A stretch of DNA of 64,000 nucleotides from Bifidobacterium aerophilum (GTDB taxonomy: Bacteria > Actinomycetota > Actinomycetes > Actinomycetales > Bifidobacteriaceae), in contig NZ_WHZW01000015.1 in assembly GCF_010667685.1 (NCBI RefSeq), forward strand, positions 27,265 through 91,264. Direction: 5' to 3'. Each line of letters starts with the position of its first letter. Positions within the stretch are counted from its first letter, which is position 1. Made by a program: the position numbers and the translations under genes. Under the pieces are notes generated by a model that saw only the letters and a program-made list of their open reading frames with translations, was not told where the DNA came from and did not search any database. Positions 33,642 through 42,493 of this stretch are shown here, piece after piece.

Positions 33642-35042
33642 ATGGCATTCATAGGACGAGATCGTGAACTCGCACAGCTGCAACGGGCGTACGACTCAGA
33701 CGCGTTCGAATGCGTCGTCGTATACGGACGGCGACGCATCGGCAAGACCACGCTGATCAACCGTTTCCTCGAAGGCAAGCCGAACATCTTCTATTCGGCG
33801 ATCGAAGCCACCATGCAGGGCAACCTCGTCGCGCTCAGCAACGCCATCAACGTATACCGCAACGCCGGGGAGACGACCGGCGTCGCTCCCGTCTACCCGG
33901 ATTTCCAAAGCGTCACCGACGCCGTATTCGCCATGGCGCACGACCAACGCCTCGTATGGGTGATCGACGAATACCCGTTCCTCGCGCAGGCCGACCGTTC
34001 GGTATCGTCGATACTGCAGCACGCGATCGACCGCAACAAGCACGACAGCAAGCTCATGATCGTGTTGTGCGGATCAAGCATGTCGTTCATGGAACGGCAG
34101 GTGCTGGACTACACCAGTCCGTTGTACGGCCGCCGGACGGAATCGATCAAGCTCATGCCGTTCACTTTCGACGAGACACGGCGATTCACGAGTCAGCTGA
34201 CCAAGGAACATTCCGCCATCGCCTACGGTCTGACCGGTGGGGTCGCACAGTACCTCGAATGGATCGCGCCCTCCGACGACATCGCCGGCATGATCGAGAA
34301 CCGGGTGATCTCCCCCTTGTGCAACCTGTTCGACGAACCGTACATGCTGCTGCAGCAGGAAGTACGCAAGCCCGCCGAATACAACGAGATGATCAGCAAC
34401 ATCGCCACGGGATCGTCCCGCATGAGCGAAATATCATCGGCCAGCCGCATGCCCACCAGCCAGGCGCAGATGTACCTGACCAACATGATCGATCTCGGCA
34501 TTCTCGACAAGGAGATGCCGTTCGGCGCGAAAGGGCGGAGCAAGACGATCTATCGCATCAAGGACCCGTTCTTCCGCTTCTGGTACCGCTACGTTCCGCG
34601 CAGCATGTCCGCCATCCAGGCGCGCAGGCTTGGGCTTGTGACCAGGATGATCATAGACGACCTGCCACGATTCATGGGACCGGTGTTCGAGGACATCAGC
34701 GGGCAGTGGATGTGGGGACGCGGATACGACCGGCTGCCATTCCCCGTTCTGCAGGCCGGCCGCTGGTGGGGATCCGATCCGAAGACCCGGCAACAGGAGG
34801 AAATCGACATCGTCGCCACCGGCGAGGATCCGGCCCGGGCCATACTCTGCGAATGCAAGTGGCGCAACGATCCGGTCGGAGAAACCGAATACCGGACGCT
34901 GCAACGCCGCGGCCAGTTGCTGCCGTATCCGGACAAGCATTACATCCTGTTCTCCAGGACGGGATTCACCGACAACCTGCGCCGCATAGCCGACGCCGAC
35001 GCGACCGTGCAACTAGTCTCGTTCGACGACATGGTTGAGTGA
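33642..35042 (+). CDS. ATPase with C-terminal nuclease-like domain (AAA/DUF234 type)
   Basis: The 466-residue product has an N-terminal P-loop GRRRIGKTT (29-37) and Walker B VWVIDEYPF. A sensor-like LCGSSMSFMERQVLDYTSPL (named by LCGSSMSF), a winged-helix segment (about 215-280) and a C-terminal domain with the spaced pattern EEIDIVATG...ILCECKWRN follow. The last pattern resembles the PD-(D/E)xK nuclease core. Proteins of this type occur in many bacteria and archaea and have no fixed role; defence or mobile-element control have been proposed. GAAGAGGAA precedes the ATG. Upstream repeats suggest autoregulation. A second ATPase of unlike sequence lies at 57668. Confidence 0.82.
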   Translation: MAFIGRDRELAQLQRAYDSDAFECVVVYGRRRIGKTTLINRFLEGKPNIFYSAIEATMQGNLVALSNAINVYRNAGETTGVAPVYPDFQSVTDAVFAMAHDQRLVWVIDEYPFLAQADRSVSSILQHAIDRNKHDSKLMIVLCGSSMSFMERQVLDYTSPLYGRRTESIKLMPFTFDETRRFTSQLTKEHSAIAYGLTGGVAQYLEWIAPSDDIAGMIENRVISPLCNLFDEPYMLLQQEVRKPAEYNEMISNIATGSSRMSEISSASRMPTSQAQMYLTNMIDLGILDKEMPFGAKGRSKTIYRIKDPFFRFWYRYVPRSMSAIQARRLGLVTRMIIDDLPRFMGPVFEDISGQWMWGRGYDRLPFPVLQAGRWWGSDPKTRQQEEIDIVATGEDPARAILCECKWRNDPVGETEYRTLQRRGQLLPYPDKHYILFSRTGFTDNLRRIADADATVQLVSFDDMVE

Positions 35043-35245
35043 CGGTCTTATTGCAAGACTCTCGGACCATGACCGCACCGCTGCCCGCAAACGGCCGCGG
35101 CTGATGCCGGCGCGTTCGGGAGCCGTACGGCGGAACCGAAACACGGCACGACCGGCGGACGGCATACAATAGCGGCCATTGTCCATGCACCACCGCGGAC
35201 GCCGAAGGAACGACGGCCGCACATATCCGAGAGAGAAGAGGCATC

Positions 35246-36760
35246 ATGGCACAGCAACAACCGGGCGGGCGGACGCCGCAGACCGCACCGCGGACCGAGA
35301 CGCCCGCACCGCGGTCCAAGCATGAAACCGATGACGTTCCCGTGCCGGCGACCCTGCGCAAGTCGCTGAAGAACCGTCATATCCAGCTGATCGCGCTCGG
35401 CGGCGCGATCGGCACCGGCCTGTTCTACGGTTCCAGCGAGTCGATCGGCCTTGCCGGCCCGTCGATCCTGCTCGCGTATCTGGTCGGCGGTCTCGCGATC
35501 TTCATGATCGTGCGCGCGCTGTCCGAAATGTCGGTCGAGGATCCGAAGGCCGGCGCGTTCAGCTACTACGCGACCCGATACTGGTCGAAGCGCGCCGGCT
35601 TCGTGAGCGGATGGAACTACTGGTTCAACTACATTCTCGTGTCGATGGTCGAGCTGAGCGTCGTCGGCTCGTTCGTCAACTACTGGTTCCCGAACATTCC
35701 GCGCTGGGTGTCTGCGGCCGTGTTCCTCGTCGTGATCGCCGCCGCCAACCTGCTCGGCGTGAGCAAGTTCGGCGAATTCGAGTTCTGGTTCGCGATCATC
35801 AAGATCGTGGCCGTCGTCGCGATGATCCTCGGCGGACTGGCGGTGCTCGTCGCAGGTCTGCCGACCGAGTCCGGCATCAAGGCGAGTTTCGCGAACTGGT
35901 TCGCGATCGACGGCGGCTTCTTCCCGCACGGTCTCATGCAGCGCACGGCAGACGGCCAGTGGACGGGTCTGCTCATGGCCCTGTGCGTCGTGATGTTCAG
36001 TTTCGGCGGCACCGAGCTCATCGGCATCACCGCGGGCGAGACCGAGAATCCGCGCACCACGATCCCGCGCGCGACGAACGGCATCATCTGGCGCATCCTC
36101 GTGTTCTACATCGGCGCGCTCGGCGTGATCATGGCCGTGGTGCCGTGGAACACGATCGACGGCACGTCCAGCCCGTTCGTGCAGATTTTCGACTCGGTGG
36201 GCGTGCACGCGGCCGCCGGCATCCTCAACTTCGTGTGCCTGACCGCCGTGATGAGCGTCTACAATTCCGGCCTGTACGCGAACTCGCGCATGCTGTACTC
36301 GCTCGCCAAGCAGGGCAACGCGCCGGCGTACCTGGGCAGGCTGAACGCGCACGGCGTGCCGGTCGCGGGCGTGATCACGTCCGCGATCATCACGGCGCTG
36401 GCCGTGGTGGTCGTGTTCCTGTGGCCGGAGTTCGCGTTCAACTATCTGATGTCGATCGCGACGATCGCCGGCGTGATCAACTGGTCGATGATCATGATCA
36501 CGGAAGTGCACTTCCGCAAGGTCGTCGCGGCAGGTAACGGCCCGGCCGAACTGGCCGGACTGCGCGGCTCGGAGGCGTTGGACGCGATTCATTTCAAGCT
36601 GCCGTTCGCGCGCGTGATGCCGTACGTCGTGCTCGCGTTCCTCGCGCTCGTCGTGGTGCTCATGTGCTTCTCGGCAAGCTACCGCGTGGCCGTGTTCGCC
36701 GGCGTGATCTGGCTGGCGATCCTGCTCGCCGCATACCAGCTCACCCAGGCGCGCAAGTAG
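35246..36760 (+). CDS. amino-acid permease (APC family)
   Basis: This is a second amino-acid transporter, diverging in sequence from the one at 26819 yet with the same layout. The 504-residue product has a 40-residue Gln/Pro/Arg-rich N terminus, the hallmark ALGGAIGTGLFYGSSESI, and about twelve helices. The early part contains LAYLVGGLAIFMIVRALSEMS, here named by its ends. The DPKAGAFSYYA segment and the later GGTELIGITAGETENP resemble GABA/aromatic or Lys/Arg permeases of the same superfamily. GAGAGAAGAGG precedes the ATG at 35246. An 11-bp hairpin follows the stop. The substrate is uncertain. Confidence 0.9.
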   Translation: MAQQQPGGRTPQTAPRTETPAPRSKHETDDVPVPATLRKSLKNRHIQLIALGGAIGTGLFYGSSESIGLAGPSILLAYLVGGLAIFMIVRALSEMSVEDPKAGAFSYYATRYWSKRAGFVSGWNYWFNYILVSMVELSVVGSFVNYWFPNIPRWVSAAVFLVVIAAANLLGVSKFGEFEFWFAIIKIVAVVAMILGGLAVLVAGLPTESGIKASFANWFAIDGGFFPHGLMQRTADGQWTGLLMALCVVMFSFGGTELIGITAGETENPRTTIPRATNGIIWRILVFYIGALGVIMAVVPWNTIDGTSSPFVQIFDSVGVHAAAGILNFVCLTAVMSVYNSGLYANSRMLYSLAKQGNAPAYLGRLNAHGVPVAGVITSAIITALAVVVVFLWPEFAFNYLMSIATIAGVINWSMIMITEVHFRKVVAAGNGPAELAGLRGSEALDAIHFKLPFARVMPYVVLAFLALVVVLMCFSASYRVAVFAGVIWLAILLAAYQLTQARK

Positions 36761-36770
36761 CCGCAGGATG

Positions 36771-36799
36771 TCTGGCGAGCGGCCCGGTCGCTCGCCAGA
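36771..36799 (+). terminator. hairpin after amino-acid permease
   Basis: TCTGGCGAGCG and CGCTCGCCAGA form a perfect 11-bp stem around GCCCGGT, 11 bp past the stop codon. Confidence 0.7.
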
Positions 36800-36810
36800 T
36801 GTTCGCAAAC

Positions 36811-36990
36811 AGGCCATAACCCATAACCGAGCCCGTCTCACATCATGACGACTCAGTTATGGCCTTTTTCGTAACCACAACGACCGTAACCGAGTCCACG
36901 TTACAGATTCCGCAGTAGTTACGGTCGTCCGGCATGACGATAACGGCCGTAACTGAGTCGGATGATCCGACGGATGACTCGGTTACGGCC
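36811..36990. repeat. palindromic repeat array C (3 units, about 63 bp period)
   Basis: Units at 36811-36864 (imperfect), 36882-36926 (short) and 36945-36990 follow the same ACCGTAACYGAGTC...GACTCAGTTACGG arms. The gap is between the convergent permease and GH29 genes. Arrays A, B and C all sit at transcript ends. Confidence 0.85.
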
Positions 36991-37025
36991 GTTCAAGCCG
37001 GGATACCGACGGACAGCGGACCTCC

Positions 37026-38513
37026 TTACGCGATGTCGATACGGAACACGACAGGCTTGTCGGTCTGTTCCAGCCCCGGCACCGTCGCCGTGAGACATTC
37101 GCCGTCGCGCGTCCATTCGATCGGGCCGTCGTGGCCGAGCACGCGGATGCCGGCGATCAGTCCGTGGAAGTCGGCGTCATGCTCTGCATCGCCGTCCTTG
37201 AGCCGGGCGAACCGGTACGTCCCGTCCGCGGCGGATCGCATCGCGATCGCATACAGCGCGGAACCGTTCACCATGTACCGCACATCGGCGGCGGTGAAAT
37301 CCTTCTGCTCGCCATCCGAGAACTGCCCTTCGCGCACCACGGTCGGCCCTTCGCCGAACCGCTTCCACGGGCGGCTGCCGTAGATCGCCTCGCCGTTCAC
37401 ACGCAGCCAATCGCCGATCTCCAGCAGCACGACACGGTCCTCGTCGGCGATCGTGCCGTCCGGTTTCGGCCCGACGTTGAGCAGCAGGTTGCCGTTCTTG
37501 CTGACGATATCGACCAAATCATGCAGGATGCTCGCGGCCGAACGGTAGTCGTTGTGCTCGGTGTAGCCCCACGAGTTGAGTGCGATCGACGTATCGGTCT
37601 GCCAGTGGAACGGCTTGCATTCGGCCAGCACGCCGCGTTCCACGTCCGGCACGGCGGTGCCGAACATGAACGAGTCGTTCTTGTAGCAGATCACGGCACC
37701 GGTGCCCCACTCGTCGGCGCGGTCGTAATAGTATGCGGCGAACTTCTTCAAGTACGGCTGAACCGCTTCATGCAGAATCCACCAGTCGAAGTACACGATG
37801 CGCGGCCGGTATTCGTCCACGATCTCGCAGCAGCGCAGCAGCCAGTCCTCAAGGAACTCGCGGGACGGTTCGGGTTTGCTGGCGAGATCGTAATGGTCCG
37901 GCTCGGGCATGGCCGGCCAGTAGAAATCACCCCGCCGAAGCGGCTCGTGGATGTCGCTGTCGAACTCCTTGCCATGGCCCATGAACCACCAGTGCTCGAC
38001 ACGATGCGAGGACGCGCCGTTGATCAGCCCGCGCTCACGGAACGCGCGGGTCAGCTCGCCGAGCACGTCGCGCTTCGGGCCCATTTCTGCCGCGTTCCAA
38101 TGCGACAAGCGACTGCGATACATCTGGAACCCGTCGTGATGCTCCGCAACCGGCACCACGTACCGTGCGCCCGCCCGCGCGAACAGGTCGGCCCACGCCT
38201 GCGGGTCGAAGTTCGGCGCGGTGAACATCGGGATGAAATCCTTGTAGCCGAACTCCTTCTGCGGCCCGTACGTCGTCACATGATGCCTGAACTCGGGCGA
38301 GTCCTGCACGTACATGTTGCGCGAATACCATTCGCTGCCGAACGCCGGCACCGAATACACGCCCCAGTGGATGAAGATGCCGAATTTGGCGTCCTCGAAC
38401 CATTCCGGCGTGCGATACTGCCGCAGCGACGCCCAGTCGTCCTTGAACCGCCCGCCCGCGATCACCTCGTCGATCGCCGCGAGATCGCGCCGCATGTCCT
38501 CCACGGTTTCCAT
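37026..38513 (-). CDS. alpha-L-fucosidase (GH29)
   Basis: This enzyme releases terminal alpha-L-fucose from an imported oligosaccharide; no signal peptide is present, so it acts in the cytoplasm. The 495-residue product has the GH29 start TPEWFEDAKFGIFIHWGVYS, the substrate-site AEHHDGFQMYRS, and the nucleophile Asp243 in IVYFDWWILHEA. SKNGNLLLNVGPKPDG follows, then a C-terminal beta-sandwich. The ATG at 38513 has GAAAGGA 7 nt upstream; an upstream in-frame extension has no ribosome-binding site. Linkage (1,2; 1,3/4; or 1,6) is not settled by sequence. It is the last gene before array C and forms a minus-strand run with a serine hydrolase and GH36. Confidence 0.92.
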   Translation of the reverse strand: METVEDMRRDLAAIDEVIAGGRFKDDWASLRQYRTPEWFEDAKFGIFIHWGVYSVPAFGSEWYSRNMYVQDSPEFRHHVTTYGPQKEFGYKDFIPMFTAPNFDPQAWADLFARAGARYVVPVAEHHDGFQMYRSRLSHWNAAEMGPKRDVLGELTRAFRERGLINGASSHRVEHWWFMGHGKEFDSDIHEPLRRGDFYWPAMPEPDHYDLASKPEPSREFLEDWLLRCCEIVDEYRPRIVYFDWWILHEAVQPYLKKFAAYYYDRADEWGTGAVICYKNDSFMFGTAVPDVERGVLAECKPFHWQTDTSIALNSWGYTEHNDYRSAASILHDLVDIVSKNGNLLLNVGPKPDGTIADEDRVVLLEIGDWLRVNGEAIYGSRPWKRFGEGPTVVREGQFSDGEQKDFTAADVRYMVNGSALYAIAMRSAADGTYRFARLKDGDAEHDADFHGLIAGIRVLGHDGPIEWTRDGECLTATVPGLEQTDKPVVFRIDIA

Positions 38514-38575
38514 ATCCGATCCTTTCCACCCCTGTCGATTCACCGTCGCCGTCGCGCCGCCCGACCGCGCACCCG

Positions 38576-39961
38576 CTACGCCAAGTGCGTATTGACGATG
38601 TTCTTGAGCTTGCGCACCAGCGGCGACGTGCCGATGTTGGTGAGCTGGATGTTGAACAGGAACGTCGAATCGGCCTGCGGATCGTTGACGAAATACGTGC
38701 CGAGCCAGCCGTCCCAGCCGTACTCGCCCTTGTGCGAAACCATGATCGATTTGCCCGGCTCCTCCACGACGCGCATGAACGTGTTGTAGCTGCACCCGGG
38801 CTGCCAATCCTCGAAATCCGGGTAGTGCCGCGCGAACAGTGCGCCCGAGGTCATCATGCGCACGGTAAGCGGCTGCAGGATACGCACGCCGTCCAACTCG
38901 CCGCCGTTCAGCAGCATCTGCGCGAACCGCGCGTAATCGTCGACGGTGGACCGCAGTCCCGCGCCGCCCGCCTGATACGCCGGATCGGACGTCGCCGCAT
39001 ACGGCACGCCCAAATGATCGGTGACGATCTCGCGCAACGGACCGCCCATATTCGCCGGGTCGATCGGAAAATCCGGACTGTCGTACACCGCGGCCAGCCG
39101 ATCGAGCTTGTCCTGCGGCACGTAGAACGCCGTGTCGCCCATGCCGAGCGGAGCGAAGATCTCGTCGTGGAGGAAGTCGCCGAACCGTTTGCCGGACACG
39201 ACCTCGACGATCGCGCCGACCACGTCCGCGCTGGTGCCGTACATCCAGTGACGGCCGGGCTGGAACCGCAGCGGGCAGGCGCCGAGCCGATTCGCCAGCT
39301 CGACCGTGCCCATCGGATCCGGCCCGTGCAGTCGATCGTTGAGTTCGTCGTAGACCTTGGCGACCAAACGGCCGGCCTCGAACTGCGGATCGGGATACGG
39401 CAGACCCGACGTCATCGTCAGCAGATCCTTGACGGTCAGGTCGCGCGCCATCGGGACGGTACGCTCGCCGTCGCCGGCCGCGACGCCGACGGTGCCGGCC
39501 ACGTCGGTCGGGATGTCGTTGGTGAGCCAGGCGGTGTCGCCGCCCCGCCAGTCATCGTCGCCGTCCGAACCGTTCGTACCGTCCACGCCATTCGCGGACT
39601 CGGACGAACCGGCATGACCGGGCCGTACGCCTGGCTCGAATTCGGTGGTGACGCGCTGCCCCTTGAACCCGGGCAGAAAGTCGCTGACCGGCGCCGCGAG
39701 GTCGAGCAGGCCACGTTCGACGAGGATCATCGCGGCCGCGCCGGTGATCGGCTTGGTCTGCGAGTACAGGCGGAAGATCGTGTCTCGGGTCATCGCCTCG
39801 CCGCGTTCGATGTTGCGCATGCCGGCCTCGGCATACCAGCGTTCCTCGCCGTGCTGGATGGCCAGCATGTTCGCGCCGGCCACTTCCCCGCGATCCACCG
39901 CACGGTTCATCGCGTCCCGGATGAGTTTCAACGTGTCGTCATGCTGCATGTCTCGGATCAT
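38576..39961 (-). CDS. beta-lactamase-fold serine hydrolase (class C/EstB type)
   Basis: This is a probable esterase of unknown substrate, cytosolic because no signal peptide is seen. The 461-residue product has the SxxK motif S67-Q-T-K70, the second-motif Tyr241 in MYGTSADVVGA, and a late HKGEYGWDGWLGTYF region in place of the usual KTG. A Gly/Asp/Ser-rich insert (about 110-150) is atypical. GAGGGAG precedes the ATG at 39961. Its place between GH29 and GH36 suggests a deacylase on substituted glycans, but antibiotic-independent esterases of this fold have many roles. Confidence 0.8.
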   Translation of the reverse strand: MIRDMQHDDTLKLIRDAMNRAVDRGEVAGANMLAIQHGEERWYAEAGMRNIERGEAMTRDTIFRLYSQTKPITGAAAMILVERGLLDLAAPVSDFLPGFKGQRVTTEFEPGVRPGHAGSSESANGVDGTNGSDGDDDWRGGDTAWLTNDIPTDVAGTVGVAAGDGERTVPMARDLTVKDLLTMTSGLPYPDPQFEAGRLVAKVYDELNDRLHGPDPMGTVELANRLGACPLRFQPGRHWMYGTSADVVGAIVEVVSGKRFGDFLHDEIFAPLGMGDTAFYVPQDKLDRLAAVYDSPDFPIDPANMGGPLREIVTDHLGVPYAATSDPAYQAGGAGLRSTVDDYARFAQMLLNGGELDGVRILQPLTVRMMTSGALFARHYPDFEDWQPGCSYNTFMRVVEEPGKSIMVSHKGEYGWDGWLGTYFVNDPQADSTFLFNIQLTNIGTSPLVRKLKNIVNTHLA

Positions 39962-40081
39962 CGCTCCCTCAAATTATCGCGCCCACGCATGAGGACCGCA
40001 TGGGCGCATGGATCGATTGACTCATTGATATCTGCCGTCAACCTTACGCCTCGCGACGGCGGATCGGCGGCGAAGTCCGCG

Positions 40082-42325
40082 TCAGACCGCCTCGAATTCA
40101 AGCACGATCGCCTGCATCGGCCACAGGTTCGGCAGCTGCAGCCCAACTTCGGCGAGCAGCCGGCCGGGCGCGACGAATCCGGTTTCGTCGGACTTGCCTG
40201 CGTCGGTGAGCCACTGCGGCGTCACCCACCCCCAGTGCGATTCGCCGATCTCGCGGCGCAGGCGCACGCGGTAGGAACGTTCAGGGTCGAGTCCGGTGAC
40301 GCACAGCCGTTCGGCAAGCCAGTCTCGGATGTTGTCGACGGTGGCGACGACCCACACGGCACGCGTGCGGTCGGCGTTCACGACGCCTCGCGCCCGCAGC
40401 GACGGGTCCTTGAGGTCGGCGTGCATGACGCGACCGGCGTGCAATAGCCCGCGCAGTTCCTTGTAGAGCGCGACGAACGATTTCAGTACGGCGATCTCAT
40501 CGTCGGAGCATTCGAGGATGTTCCATTCGAATCCGGAGCATCCGGTCAAGGAGATCGCAGCCCGGTAACTCAGGTCGGTGGCGCGGGCCGTGGAGTGCGC
40601 CGGCGAGGGGCCGACGTGCGCGCCGATCATTTCGGGCGGCACGATAAGTTCGGTCCAGCGCTGGATGTCGACGCGGTCGCGCGGGTCGTTGGAATCGGAC
40701 GCCCAGATGCGGTCGGCGTGCTGCAGGATGCCGGCATCGGTGCGAGCGCCGCCGGACGAGCAGCTTTCGATCTCAAGTCCGGGGAAACGGGTTTTCAGCT
40801 CGTCGAACAGGCGATAGCAGGCTTCGGTCTGCTCGTGCAGGCCGAAGCGTCCGTCGTGCATCGGCTCGGTGACTTCGCGGTTGTGGTCCCATTTGATGTA
40901 GTCCACGCCGAGCCGTTCGATGAGCGCCGCCATCTGGTCGCGCACGTGTGCGTACGTATCCGGATTGGCGAGATCGAGCACGTACTGCGTGCGGTACGAC
41001 AGGTCCTCGCGGCACGGAACCGCCTCGGGCGCGGCGAGGATCCAGTCAGGGTGCGCTCGGGCCAGATCGGAGTCGAGGTTGACCATTTCCGGTTCGAACC
41101 ACAGGCCGAATTCCATGCCGAGGTCGTGCACATGCACGGCCAGCCCGTCGAGCCCTGCCGGCCAGACTTCTGGATCGACCACCCAGTCTCCCAGTCCGCG
41201 GGTGTCGTCGCGGCGTTCGTGGAACCAGCCGTCGTCAAGCACGAACCGTTCCACGCCGACCTCGGCCGCACGGTCGGCAAGCCGCTTCAACGTAGCCTCG
41301 TCGTGGTTGAAGTACACGGCCTCCCATGTGTTGAGCGTGAACGGACGCGGCTTGGCGGCGACGTCCACATGGCCGGGCAGCGAGCGCAGCCAGCCGTGGA
41401 AACGGTCGGCGACGCCATCCAATCCGCGCGAAGAGTAGGAGAAGCACACTTCCGGCGTAGTGTACGATTCGCCGGGCGCAAGGCGCACCTCGCCCGGACC
41501 GAGCAGTTCGCCGGCGCCGACGACCGGCTCGTGCGCGGACAGGTTGTCGATACGATACGTTTGGTTGCCGCTCCACGCGAGATGGCAGGCCCAGATCTCA
41601 TCGGATTGCGAGCGCGGCGTGCCGACGGATGCGATGAACATCCACGGGCTGTCATGGCCGGTTTTGCCGCGACGGCAGTCGCGAGTGACCGACCCGACCG
41701 GCAACGCGGCGGTGGCGGGCTGTTTTTCGAGCGGCCACCGCCCGGTGAACTGGGTGAGCATATCGACGCGTTTCGGCATCGGCAGGGTCGCATCGAGCCA
41801 GTTGACAGCCAGCGGCTCGTCGGCGTTCGGGACGGCCTGTGCGGCGCCGCCGGGCGCCGCGTTCGGATCGGCGATGTTGGTGACGGCGTGCCGTGCGATG
41901 ACGAGTCCGGATTCGGCGATGCGCAGCGTCGCGGTCAGGCGCAGCCCGTTGACGGCGTCCTCCGCGGTGACGGTGAGCGCCGACGGTTCGGAGACGGATT
42001 CGACGTGCGTCCAGCGCGCGTAGACCGGCCGGCCACCGCGGGAACATTCAAGTCCGGCACGACCGGCCCAGCCTTCCGCGCCTTGCGGGATCAGCGACGG
42101 ACGCCATGCGGCGTCGGGCTTGTTCGGCGGGGTGTCCTTGAGCGTCATCGCGTCGAGCGCCGCGAGCGCGGATTCGTCGAATGCCGCACCGTCCGCCGCG
42201 TCGTTGGCGGCACAGACGAAATCCCGCCCCCAGTATTCCACCTGCGGCATCTCGTCGGCCGGTGTCTTGAGAATCACGCACACGCCGCCTCCGCGCAGCA
42301 CCGCATGAGGGCCTTGGTCGAACAT
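40082..42325 (-). CDS. alpha-galactosidase (GH36)
   Basis: This enzyme removes alpha-1,6-galactose from raffinose-type or galactomannan oligosaccharides. The 747-residue product has the GH36 N-terminal supersandwich, the nucleophile Asp480 in YIKWDHNREV, and the acid/base region ESCSSGGARTDAGILQHADR. The start at 42325 has AAAGGA 7 nt upstream; the longer open frame reads through repeats and is not coding. It is cytosolic. It ends before the serine hydrolase and is downstream of the GH31 gene by 168 bp. A parS-like site lies in that gap. Confidence 0.93.
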   Translation of the reverse strand: MFDQGPHAVLRGGGVCVILKTPADEMPQVEYWGRDFVCAANDAADGAAFDESALAALDAMTLKDTPPNKPDAAWRPSLIPQGAEGWAGRAGLECSRGGRPVYARWTHVESVSEPSALTVTAEDAVNGLRLTATLRIAESGLVIARHAVTNIADPNAAPGGAAQAVPNADEPLAVNWLDATLPMPKRVDMLTQFTGRWPLEKQPATAALPVGSVTRDCRRGKTGHDSPWMFIASVGTPRSQSDEIWACHLAWSGNQTYRIDNLSAHEPVVGAGELLGPGEVRLAPGESYTTPEVCFSYSSRGLDGVADRFHGWLRSLPGHVDVAAKPRPFTLNTWEAVYFNHDEATLKRLADRAAEVGVERFVLDDGWFHERRDDTRGLGDWVVDPEVWPAGLDGLAVHVHDLGMEFGLWFEPEMVNLDSDLARAHPDWILAAPEAVPCREDLSYRTQYVLDLANPDTYAHVRDQMAALIERLGVDYIKWDHNREVTEPMHDGRFGLHEQTEACYRLFDELKTRFPGLEIESCSSGGARTDAGILQHADRIWASDSNDPRDRVDIQRWTELIVPPEMIGAHVGPSPAHSTARATDLSYRAAISLTGCSGFEWNILECSDDEIAVLKSFVALYKELRGLLHAGRVMHADLKDPSLRARGVVNADRTRAVWVVATVDNIRDWLAERLCVTGLDPERSYRVRLRREIGESHWGWVTPQWLTDAGKSDETGFVAPGRLLAEVGLQLPNLWPMQAIVLEFEAV

Positions 42326-42343
42326 CGTCACATCCTTTCGTGT

Positions 42344-42359
42344 TGTTTCACATGAAACA
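42344..42359. other. parS-like sequence between GH31 and GH36
   Basis: TGTTTCACATGAAACA differs at one base from the conserved parS TGTTTCACGTGAAACA. It lies in the leader of the GH36 gene, so it might instead be a regulatory palindrome. Confidence 0.4.
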
Positions 42360-42360
42360 T

Positions 42361-42389
42361 GCGGCACGACGCCACTCACGTCATGCCGC
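42361..42389 (-). terminator. hairpin between GH31 and GH36
   Basis: GCGGCACGACG and CGTCATGCCGC pair at 10 of 11 positions around a 7-nt loop, 105 bp past the GH31 stop. Confidence 0.5.
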
Positions 42390-42493
42390 ACATCCCATTG
42401 CCGGGAATCAGACCGGTCGGGTCACTGCTTGACCGTGTCGTACCTGACGTCCATGTTCTCGGCCCTGAGTGCCACCGGCCGCAACCGTCCCGC

